A DNA stretch of 64,000 bases. Source: Melastoma dodecandrum (taxonomy: Eukaryota; Streptophyta; Magnoliopsida; Myrtales; Melastomataceae). The stretch lies in NCBI GenBank assembly GCA_029817715.1, contig JARUPY010000539.1:7911501-7975500 (forward strand), given 5' to 3'. Made by a program: the position numbers and the translations under genes. The notes below the pieces were generated by a model. That model was given only the letters and a program-made list of their open reading frames with translations, ran no database searches and was not told where the DNA came from. Below are positions 1 through 10,012 of the stretch, one piece after another (within the stretch, counting starts at the first letter, position 1; each line of letters starts with the position of its first letter).

Positions 1-126
1 CGGTATTTGGAATTCCGAACTTTTTGCTCACCCCTACCTCTTCTGGGTTGGCTGCCTGGTGTTCGACAGATTCCCACCTTGAGATGCCAGGGTGGTTTGC
101 CCCTCGACGTCAAAGGTGGATATGGG
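1..126 (+). pseudogene. ALT thioesterase relic, exon 1 (partial, transit-peptide region)
   Basis: The frame starting at base 1 is open and ends LDVKGGYG just before a GTGAGG donor at 127. Family members carry a similar KGGKG motif right before the hot-dog domain, after a basic plastid transit peptide. The exon continues upstream of the window. It ends in phase 0, while exon 2 needs phase 2 to read the conserved FHELELK. The run of four G at 124-127 may have gained a base. Confidence 0.6.
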
Positions 127-207
127 GTGAGGGTCAAAATCTCTTCTTGATGGATTGTTCGATCCGGGCTGAGGTTCGGTGTTGTTCTCGTGGCTTACCT
201 TGTATTC

Positions 208-608
208 TGACGAGCTTTGGACAGAGGTTTGAGACAAAAGAAGAAGAACAGGAAGCTGTAAAGGACAGAGAAAACTGGGCAGGAAGACGAAGGGTGCAGA
301 AGGAGAAAAGGAGGAAAAATTGTTTAGACTAGCTTGCCCATTCATTCAGACGAGGTCCACTTTTATACATGTCTTTGCAACTAATTCTATTTGCTGCACA
401 TGCTAGAAGAAGAATTATTCTCCGCTCAAACGTTGTACGTTGTGCGCTTCTGATTTCTGGTAATACTCACCCAGCTAACAGCTTTCGTCGTCTTCCTTTC
501 TTCTTATCCGCACTCCAACCTGGGCTCTTCCTTGTCACTCGTTTTGGACTCAGGTTGGGCCATGTCCTGGGCTGGACTCAGGCACATGCCCATCACTACT
601 TCTCGACA
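208..608 (-). repeat. copia 3' LTR
   Basis: 401-bp repeat of 5319-5726. It begins TGTCGAGAAG and ends AAGCTCGTCA on the - strand, with the TG..CA ends of retroviral-type LTRs. The element's last open frame runs from RNase H through the polypurine region into this LTR. Confidence 0.95.
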
Positions 609-3600
609 CTTCCCGTCAAATGTAACCCCCTCTGTCAAATTTAGTCCATCACCTCCCGTCAAGTCCAGTCCACCATCTTTCATGTTCTGCCGTGACACTC
701 CCAGTTCGTCACCTTTACAATTCTTCTTCCCTTCAAACTCGTTTACTTCCCCTGAAGCAACATTCTTTACTAACTCCACTGACACCCCTCTTGGACGATT
801 GAGTACAATTAATTTACTTCGAAGTATAGCAAAACGCTGGATGGGCAACACCTTTGTTAACGGATCGGCCAGCTGATCCTCCGAATGGACATGTTGAATC
901 TGCAGAGTGCCGTCCATAATTTTCTCCCGCACAAAATGATAGTCAATCTCTATGTGTTTTGTCCTGGCATGTAGAACTGGATTTGCTGTCAAGTGAATGG
1001 TGCTAAGATTATCATAGAAAACCATTGGTGGCTGCTGAGATGGTATGCACAGTTCACGCAAGAGTTTCTGAATCCACAAGACTTCTGCGACTCCATTAGC
1101 TACCGCACTATACTCCACCTCGGTGCTGGATCGGGAAACTACCTTTAGTTTCTGAGAGGACCACGACACCAAGTTTGGACCAACAAATGTGCAGTACGCA
1201 CCTGTACTTTTCCTATCGTCTGGACAACTCGCCCAATCAGTGTCCGTGAAGCAAGCCACTTGAAAAGAATCTCCAGCAACGAAAGTTATACCATATGCAC
1301 TTGTTCCCTTGAGATATCTTAGAACTCTTTTAACAGCTTTCAGGTGTAAAGTGGTTGGTCGCTGAAGAAATTGACAAAGCTTGTTAACAACAAAACTAAT
1401 ATCTGGCCGAGAATTCGTGCAATATTGCAGGGCTCCAACTACACTCCTGTACTCGGCTGGATTAGTAAGCTCGTCACCTTCATAACGAGACAAAACTTCT
1501 GTGGAACCTAGAGGAGAAGGAACTGGCTTACATTCACTCATCCCCACCTTCTGTAACAAGTCCTTGACATACTTCTCTTGACAAAGATGAATTAGAGAAT
1601 TCTGTCTCGTGACCTGAAAACACAGAAAGTATGACAGCTCCACTAGGTCCTTCAAGGCAAATTGCCTGTTTAATCGCGGCAAGAGCGTAGCTAGCTCATC
1701 TTTATCTGATCCTGTTAAAATTATGTCATCTACATAAACAAGCAAGATTACCACACCTGTAGCAGAGTGCTTATAAAACAAAGAGGCATCAGAAACTGAG
1801 TTAACATAACCCCACAGCTGTAAACATCCACTCAACGTTTTGTACCATGCTCTGGGACTCTGCTTTAGACCATAAAGCGCCTTTTTTAAGTCTGCAAATA
1901 TGCGCTGGAAACTCAGGATGGAAACACCCAGGTGGCTGGTGCATGAAAACTGTTTCCTCGAGGTCTCCATTAAGGAAATCATTATGGACATCCAGATGTT
2001 TCAATTCCTAACCAAGAGTGACAGCCAAGCTCAAAACGACCCTGATTGTTTGATGTTTGATCACCGGACTGAACGTCTCTTTGTAATCAAGGCCGGGAGT
2101 TTGATGAAATCCCTTTGCCACCAATCTAGCCTTACAACGTTCTAACTCTCCGGAAGCTTTAAGTTTGACCTTAAATACCCACTTACACCCAATTACCTTC
2201 TCAGCTCCAGTGAAAGGTACAAGCTCCCATGTGTCATTCCGTTGCAATGCCTCAAGTTCAGTATCCATGGCAGACTTCCATGCAGGTGAGGATAAAGCTT
2301 CAGCTAAGCTAGCAGGTTCTTGTGGGATAGGGTCAGGTGAAGGTAACTATGTGGTCTGATGTGAGGTAGAGGAGGTAATATCAGGAGAGGTTGAAGCTTT
2401 TGTCAACAGAATTCGGGGTTTAGAAAAACCAGCCCTTGATCGAGTCACCATGGGATGAACATTGAGTGGATGTTGTGTCTCCATATAAGGGTTCGACCCT
2501 GACGTCAACCGGGTGGACTGCTGAGGTGTTGCACAAGTGGATGATGAACCTTGATATTTGCAGAGGCACAAGCGAAGACTGTGTATTAGAGGTAATGTTA
2601 GGAGGAGAGATAGGACTAGGGAGTATCGGGTTTAATATAAAACTAGGACCCGAGGTAGTGTTGGTTGAATTGGATGTATGAGGCACAATACACTGGAACG
2701 GGAACTTGCTTTCATCAAACACTACATCCCGGGAAACATAAATTTTGCCTGTTGTTGTATCATAACAAATATAGCCCTTATGAAAGTGACTCTTCCCTAA
2801 CAGAACACAGGGTAGAGAACGGGGTTCTAGCTTATGATTATTGTAGGGTCTCAGAAATGGAAAACAAAGGCAACCGAATGTGCGAAGATGGACATAATCT
2901 GGGGGTTTAAGAAATAGCACTCTGTTGGAGATTTAAAACGCAGTAGCTTCGAAGGAAGGAGATTAATAAGAAGGACTGCCTCATTAAATGCAAAAGGCAA
3001 GAATTGAAGAGGAACACCTGAGTGTTGGAGCAATGATAGGCCGACTTCGACAACATGTTTATTTTTGCGCTCAACTCTCCCATTTTGTTGAGGAGTATGA
3101 GGGCAAGACACTTGGTGCACAAAGCCCTGGGCTAAGAAGAAAATTATGTCAGGGCCTAAACTCACCATCCCAATCGGACCTCACTGATTTTATTGACTTC
3201 TGAAACTGTGTTTTCACCATTTGGTGGAATCTCAAGAAAGCTGCAGAAGCTTGCGACTTGGTATTGAGAAAAAATATCCAAGAGAAACGAGTAGCATCAT
3301 CAACAAGTAGCATAAAGTATCTTACTCCTGTTGTAGATAACACAGGTGAAGGTTCCCAAAGATCCATATGAACTAGATGAAAAGGACTTACGGAATGAGA
3401 AGATGACACGGGAAATGGCTGTCTATGATGCTTACTTAGGATGCAAGACTGACACAATTCTAAAGTATCCGAGTAGGGCTCTTGGCATGATTTCATGACA
3501 CGGTGAAGGATATCATTACTGGGCTGACCGAGTCTGCAGTGCCACCGTGTAGTATTTGTATGAGAAGTCTGGGAGATGTGAAGAGCACGAGTTGGAGAGG

Positions 3601-5252
3601 AAGCTTTAGAGGCTTGGTGGTTGACTGGGTTGGCTTGGTCCAGGACTCGAACAGGGAGCTTGTAAAGGCCTTGCTGAGTTGAACCCTGAAGGCGTATCAA
3701 GTTGGTCTGTTTGTCCTTAACAAGGAAGCAATTAGCATGAAATTCAATGAAAACATCATTATCAAGACATAGTTTCGAGACACTAATAAGGGGCTGAGAC
3801 AGAGTAGGTGTATGCAGAACTTGAGTAAGAGGGAGTGGTGTTGAATGATCTGTGAATAGAGTTTTATGACCAAGATGTGCAATTTTCAGTTGTTGTCCTT
3901 TACCCACTACAACAACGGACTTACTCTAATATGGAGACACAACATTCAAGTCACTCAAGGAAGGTGTAACGTGGTGAGTGGCGCCAGAATCCAGTTGCCA
4001 CTCACTATGCTGGTTGTGTTGGGGGTACTGAAGAGACTGGCTGATGAGTATGTGCATCAAGGGAGAAGGACGGAAGAGGATACTGCACAGGAGAAGGGAA
4101 CGAAGGGCTGTAAAGGGGCTGCTGTAGGTTTGTGTAATTAGCTTGGGGGTAAGAAGGAGGAGGTTGCATACGATGATAACAGGTTTGGGCAGTATGGCCA
4201 AGTTTGTAGCATATCTGGCACCTGGGTTTGGGTCGAGGTGCAGGTCTGTCAAACCGCCTCGGAGTAGGATTGGAATAGGGTGGTCTTATAGGTGGTCTCC
4301 CCAAAAGTCCTGGCTGAAACTGTGAAGTTGGAGAGGAGACGGCTGGTCTAACATATTTGGTAGGGAAAAAGGGTCTTTGGTTATATGTGGTGTCATGGGA
4401 AGGAGAGTTAGGAGTGTCAGAGGAGGCTGTATCTTTACGGGGCTTAGAGGGCCAGGAGCAGTTAGCTTGAGCAGAGCCTGAACCACCTGCACGAGAGACC
4501 AGAGAAGAGTACTGAACCTGAGGCAATATGCAGTCATGGACTTGACGTTTTTCCAACCTCATCTCGAAATTGATAAGCAGCTGGTGTATCTCTTCAATTG
4601 AAGGTTGATCTGGTCTACTATACACTGCCGTTACCACCGGATCATACTCAGTAGGGAGGCCCTCAAGGAGGTACCACATGTAATCCTTGTATTTGACAGT
4701 TTCACCGATTGCGTTGAGTTGATCGGAATACATCTTCATCGTATTAAGGTATTGTTGCATGGTTTTTCCTTCTTTTTTAACCTGCTGCATCTGCATACGC
4801 AAATTAATTATCCTGGTTGTCGACGAAGACTCAAAACGCAACCTGAGGCTTTCCCACACTTCATGAGACGTTTCGCAGCAAACTACTTGGCTGAGTGGCT
4901 CAGGAGTCAAGAAAGAGAAGATGAAGCTCATTACCGACTTGTCCGTTCGCTGTCAGATCTTGTACTCAGGGTTTATTACCTGCTGCTGGCTGTCCATAAA
5001 CTTTGGAGGAGGCAGAGAGAGCCCATAAACAAAATCTTCATAGCCACCCGCAATCATGGCAGCTAGTACCTGCCCTTTCCACAGGGAATAATTCCCTTCT
5101 TATAACTTCAAAGTATTATTGAAAAAACCTGCAGAAATTTGTATTGGAGCTGGAATCTGGGTCTGTGTTCCTGAATCAGCACCAGGTACAAAGACTCGAG
5201 CCTCCGAGCTTGCATCAGCGGAGACGGGAGAGGTGGACATATGACTCTCCAT
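504..5252 (-). pseudogene. copia gag-pol polyprotein, multiply broken
   Basis: The start ATG is taken at 5252. Gag has a retrotran_gag-like region (4931-4500) and a zinc knuckle CQICYKLGHTAQTCYHR (CX2CX4HX4C) near 4200. The protease signature LDSGATHH lies near 3980, and the integrase zinc-binding and core region (HCRLG, CX2C, then HMDLW, DDATRF, DGEF) lies at 3600-3150. The reverse transcriptase starts near 2268 ([16 protein letters not shown]), with YVDD at about 1720. RNase H and the C terminus (DWASCPDDRKST, HIEIDYHFVREK) extend to about 830. Lesions seen: in-frame TAA at 5100-5102, frame change just before the protease, in-frame TAG at 3926-3928, frame changes near 3150, 2900 and 2000, and a stop near 2347. 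An intact element would have one long frame, so this copy cannot encode its own proteins. Confidence 0.92.
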
Positions 5253-5306
5253 TGGAAAAGTGTGCAGAACCGAGACTGAGGATCGTTATTTGTCGCTAGA
5301 CTACTC

Positions 5307-5318
5307 GCTCTGATACCA
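5307..5318 (-). promoter_or_regulatory. copia primer-binding site (initiator tRNA-Met type)
   Basis: On the - strand TGGTATCAGAGC follows the LTR with no gap. This is the standard complement of the 3' end of plant initiator tRNA-Met used by copia elements to prime reverse transcription. Confidence 0.93.
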
Positions 5319-5726
5319 TGACGAGCTTTGGATAGAGGTTTGAGACAAAAGAAGAAGAACAGGAAGCTGTAAAGAACAGAGAAAACTGGGCAAGAAGACG
5401 AAGGGTGCACAAGGAGAAAAGGAGGAAAAATTGTTTAGACTAGCTTGCCCATTCATTCAGACGATGTCCACATTTATACATGTCTTTGCAACTAATTCTA
5501 TTTGCTGCACATGCTAGAAGAAGAATTATTCTCCGCTCAAACGTTGTACGTCGTGCGCTTCTGGTTTGCTGATAATAACAACCTCACCCCGTTAACAGCT
5601 TTCGTCGTCTTCCTTTCTTCTTATCCGCACTCCAACCTGGGCTCTTCCTTGTCACTCGTTTTAGACTCAGGTTGGGCCATGTCCTGGGCTGGACTCAAGG
5701 CACATGCCCATCAATACTTCTCGACA
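5319..5726 (-). repeat. copia 5' LTR
   Basis: 408-bp partner of 208-608. The small length difference comes mainly from short indels around 5570-5600. Its U3 end abuts the TATTC target duplication 6 bp before the acceptor AG of ALT exon 2. Confidence 0.95.
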
Positions 5727-5737
5727 TATTCTTGCAG

Positions 5738-5839
5738 GATTAGGGAGTTCCATGAGTTGGAGCTTAAGTTCAGGGGCTGTGAATTGGATCAGTTTGGCGT
5801 TGTCAACAATGTTGTTTATGCAAGCCACTGCCAGCATGG
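5738..5839 (+). pseudogene. ALT thioesterase relic, exon 2 (catalytic segment)
   Basis: After the acceptor TTGCAG (5732-5737) one frame reads [20 protein letters not shown], then [14 protein letters not shown], the most conserved stretch of the ALT family. It contains the catalytic-type Asp of DQFGVVNN. A plausible donor (GG|GTCACT) lies at 5840. The exon lies only 11 bp from the end of the copia 5' LTR. Confidence 0.8.
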
Positions 5840-8100
5840 GTCACTTCATTTCTTCGAACTACTGTTGATCCTTTTTTGCCATCTGGCGTGCTTGATTATT
5901 TAGGTATTACCAGCAACAGAAGGGGGTTTGTGGCTTTTGCCTATTCGTTCTTGATTCATGAGTGTAATACCTCAAATTGTCTACCGTATATGTCCCAATT
6001 ACATAAACCCATGATTTAAGTCATTGAATGTTGATATAACTTTTGTTTTGAACCAAAGAATTAAAGCTCAAATTCAAACCCACATGATCAACTGGACTTC
6101 ACATTGTCCCCTCCTTTTTCTGAATTACATTGTCGAGAATTGGGACGACACCCAATCCGCTCTTCCTTCATGAAATGGTATAGAAAAGAAGTGTCTGCCA
6201 TGCCCATGAGTTTTCAAAAGGGAGAGATCAAGACTTCCACGACTTCACTCATCGGGGGACCGAACTTTCGAATTTCGACTGAGACAGAGCGACCGCGACC
6301 ATTCGGCGAGGCTGTAGACACCGTGCCTGAACAATATCCAAGCAACGACCCAGAGCAGAGTGAAGATGAAAACAAGAGCACTATCAAAGAAGAGCCCTCA
6401 TCACAGCATCTGAACTTCGTTGCTCAGGAGGGTGCCTGGAAAAAGAGATACCACAATGCTAAGGATCGGCAATAAGTAGGACCACCAAACTGTCTTGGGA
6501 CAAGGAAAAGGTACCTTCTGTAGAATAATCCCACATGTATAAGCGTTGAGGCAATTGTTGCGAAGCCAAAGCCATAAGTGAGTGCGAAGAGCACTCAGCA
6601 AAGCCAAAGCCATAAGTAAGGCTGAACAAGAATAATGCCAAGCCTGTCCAGTCAAATGTTATTATACAGTTACCGACGAGGAGTACTTAGCAAACCCAGG
6701 ATACGTTTGCAAACCTTGAGAACAGAGTAACTTTAGATAATAATCAAGGCACCTGCCCAGACCAGTGTCTCAACAGCAGCAATTACCTGGTTGGCCAGCA
6801 TGCAGTATAATACCTCAAATGCCTCAACCAAAAGTTCAGCTCGTAATGGATTCTTCTCTGCAACATCAGCCTGATACAGCTTCTCAAGTTCCGTCACAAA
6901 TCCTTCCTGCAATAACAATTTGCTGGCAAAGCAGCAAGTTTTGTTCAACCTCATGGGCAGCATCCTTCAGCCCAAACTGTAACAGATTTAATCAGGCCAA
7001 CAACATCCTCACACGCGGTCGCAACTTCAGAAGTAGTAGCAATCTGCTGCGGTTGCGATGGATGCCGCTCGAAGCAAGACGTCATCAAGCCAGCTTCTTC
7101 TACAGTACCATTGGCTCTTACCCTTGCAGCAACACTAGCAATAAGAAGCAGCAGCCACAGTTGGTACCCCGACATGACGGTTTGGGGCTATCTGCTGCCG
7201 TATCCCTGCCATCTCCAGCTTCGGCAACACCTTGGGCAGTTCAACGTCGTCTACTCTTAGCCTTGACGTATCCCCCGTCGCTCAAAGTCACGCCATTCTC
7301 CAGAGCTGGCCTGAAGCTAACAAGCACACATATCAGGTAACAGCCGCTGCAGCGGCTGCAGTTGCCACTGCCCAAACTACGCAACACAAGAAGGATGCCC
7401 AAAATCCTCTTGGTCGAAAATTTCGACAAAACTGGAAGGAAATCAGTTACAAAGCCTCATTTGATGCTTCCTTACCTGGAAGTAATGTCGTCGACAGCTC
7501 CATCAGAACGTTAGACCTCGGATCAGTTTTCCCCGGGCTTCAGCTCTGTAGTGCTGTCTCCGCGGCAACTCCAGTGAATCCATCAACAAACCGCAGTCGC
7601 AATAGCTGCTGCTAGAAGCGAAACGCCAACAACCAGTGCTTGTCAGATTACCCACGACTCCATTAGCTCGAGTTGCACCTTCATTGCAGCCCAAGACATG
7701 GCCATTGGTTTGGGAAGGGCCATGGACAATCTGCAACCCAACTACAAAATTTGTTAGCCCACCAGCTACTAATTCACCACAAGAGCCCCATAACATAGCC
7801 CAAAACCCATTTCATTTCCCCCGACAAAATCTTACAGCAGATCACAATTTCCCCAAAAAGAAGTGACAACACCTCTTCTTCAACCTCTGATCCACACCTG
7901 GCCAAGAAATTTCGGCAAAATCGGATCGGCAATGAAGATATCCTGACGACCTCAACACAAGAAAGGATAAAAACTTACTAGTGTCATCATCACCTTGATG
8001 GCTAGTGGACCACTTGCGTCCCACGGGGAAACGGCAGGGGTAGAAGATAGCTTCTTGCATCTCCCAACTTTCCAAAAAAGGGGGAGGCACACTCCTAGGC
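5840..8100. other. unexplained intronic segment upstream of the gypsy element
   Basis: Lies inside the expanded ALT intron 2. No family was recognised. A 123-codon + frame (6104-6475) rich in Glu, Ser and Pro ends AWKKRYHNAKDRQ. Short - strand frames at 6733-7175 include one with a hydrophobic N terminus (YQLWLLLLIASVAARV). A direct repeat GCCAAAGCCATAAGT occurs near 6562 and 6602. The short frames and lack of clear splice structure suggest gene or transposon debris rather than a working gene. Confidence 0.3.
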
Positions 8101-9510
8101 CGACGGTTCTGCAAGGATGATCGAAGTCACTTGGCCCAAGGCGCCATCACTTCACCGTGGGAAGATAAGAGGGGGGGGGGAGACTCGCCTTGGAGATTGA
8201 GGTTTTTTTGGAGGGGAAGGAAACTCCTTACATTTTTCTCTCTTCTTCCCCACTTCCCTGCCATCCAGATCACAGCGGCCGCCTCCCGTCTTTTCTGCGC
8301 CAAGGTAAGCAGAAGATTGGTGCGATGGAGACTCCCCCCTGATGACCAACCCAACAGAAACAGAGAGGGCACAACGTACTTCTCGATGCGGTGGACTCCG
8401 GCTTCTCCAAACACGGGGCATCGACTATGATCCTTGGCGAAGACCTCAGCGTCATCAACCATCGCTACCTAGGAAGACGAGCATCAATCTACAGCAGCGA
8501 CAGAGGCATTGGTGTCGCGGGAAACTTCCATTTTTACTTTGACTCTTGCTTTCCTCCCGTGTGCAGGTTACATTACGGAGGCGGCAGCTCCTGGTTCCAA
8601 CCTCCTTCTCAAGGCTTCTGTCACTTCTTCTTGCGTCGTCTCTCCTTCCTACTCCGCGAACTAGTCCAGTCCCCGACGCTTCCCGGGTGGCCGTCATGAC
8701 CGACTTCATCTCCAAAAATTGACCGCGGTGATAAAACTCCCGGAGCAATCTCCCCTGTCTCAGATTTCCCAGAAGCATCCAAAGATAGCTTCCCCTCCTC
8801 CTCAGGCGCATCCGAGCCTGGCGCTCCTTCTCACGACAGTGAGCCCTCTCTCCGGCGCCTCCTGACGACCTCCGGGAATCCAACCAGCGACCACAACAGA
8901 GAACGCAACCTTCCCCCAGACACCCCTCTGTGACAGCTTCCCGGCGTCCCTCCGACAGCTCTCTCTCAACACTCCCTCACCCTGGATCCACGCCCATCTC
9001 TGAGACGTCCTCCCATTGCAGCGACCTGCGCAGTCACCAGCGGCCTTCCCCTGTGCCAGAACCCACGGCGAGTCTACTCCCCAGTGCCCAGGTTCCAGCG
9101 GCTTCCCTCGCCCCGTCTCCTCTAGGCAAGCCAGAAGACTCCCCCGACGGTGGCAACTCACGCCCAGAACCCGCCAGCGGCGACCTGTTTCCCGGCGACG
9201 ATACCTAGTCCTCATCCCGACCTCCCGGAGTCTCCCTGGTCAGACCCATCTCCTCCGACCCTACCAGCTCGTGCCCAAAAACCCAGCGGTGGCCCAGCCT
9301 CGGCAACAGCCCGTCCTCGACGTTCCTGAAGTGACAGCAACGGACCCACCCCGCCGGCGACCCACTTCCCAGACGCTCAGCCTCTCCCACGGCAACCCCG
9401 ATCCGGCCACCTCAGCAAGCTAGGAGATCCCCAGACGAACCCACAGCGACTCCAGGTGGCCAAGACCGGCGGAAGCTCGAGCCCTCAGTAGATCTGGAGT
9501 TCCGGGGTCG
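8100..9510. other. GC- and pyrimidine-rich segment of unknown origin flanking the gypsy element
   Basis: The + strand is strongly C/T rich, with several overlapping frames of Pro/Ser/Arg-rich composition and none convincing. The gypsy element inserted at its right edge; the same material seems to resume after 14950 (CCTCTCCAGCGACGTCTCC) and grade into AT-rich DNA after about 15130. It could be a 5' leader or exon of another gene, or part of an older element. No assignment is supported. Confidence 0.3.
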
Positions 9511-9515
9511 GTCTC

Positions 9516-9971
9516 TGATGCAGTTAAATGAGGAAGAAGAGAAAAAAGAAGAACAGGGCCGGATTCTCACGAGTTGGGCTGCGATGACAAGGAGGATGGG
9601 GCCGTGGAAAGAGAAGGAGGCTGAAAGCCCTGGGACGGAAATAGAAGGGATGAAGAGTTACGAGGACGAGATGAAGGAAGCGGGATTCGGTTACAACAGA
9701 CACGCGACGTCGCTTGCAGCAGGGGGGTTGGTTATAAGGGTGGGGAAGAACCCACAAGAGAGAGAGGAAGAAAGGAAGAAAATGAAGAAGGTCGAGATGG
9801 GCGAGAAGGAAAAGAAGAAGGAAGGATGAAGATGCAGATGGGAATGGTTAGAGGTGGAGTTAGACTTTTGTTAATATTTTCGTGAGGAGTTTTGTGTGTA
9901 GGTTGGTCGTTTTGCTGTAAACTTGGCTCAGCTTCTTGTTAAATCACTCGGATGGTGGCTCTCAGCCATCA
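9516..9971 (+). repeat. gypsy 5' LTR
   Basis: 456-bp copy. It contains an open frame from its third base (MQLNEEEEKKEEQ..., charged, Glu/Lys rich) that also exists in the 3' LTR and is fused there to the polyprotein frame. Confidence 0.95.
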
Positions 9972-9973
9972 AT

Positions 9974-9985
9974 TGGTATCAGAGC
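9974..9985 (+). promoter_or_regulatory. gypsy primer-binding site
   Basis: TGGTATCAGAGC lies two bases after the 5' LTR and matches the 3' end of initiator tRNA-Met, the common chromovirus primer. Confidence 0.93.
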
Positions 9986-10012
9986 TCTGAAGCTCGGCCG
10001 GGTGTTGGTGGA

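Larger units (their letters stand above)
208..5726 (-). mobile_element. Ty1/copia LTR retrotransposon, full-length but coding-defective
   Basis: The element is bounded by direct repeats 208-608 and 5319-5726 and by a perfect 5-bp target duplication TATTC (203-207 and 5727-5731). The LTRs read TGTCG...GTCA on the - strand. The primer-binding site directly follows the 5' LTR. Gene order on the - strand is gag, protease, integrase, reverse transcriptase, RNase H, which is the copia order. It inserted into the first intron of the ALT thioesterase gene; removing it with one TSD leaves an intron of about 86 bp ending in TTGCAG. The LTR copies differ by a handful of substitutions and small indels, whereas the interior carries many lesions. 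Confidence 0.95.

Noticed and set aside
7232..7615. Ala/Thr/Ser-rich 127-aa frame as a gene
   Set aside because: No signal peptide, domain or splice context; composition follows CAG/GCAGCAGCC-type repeats.
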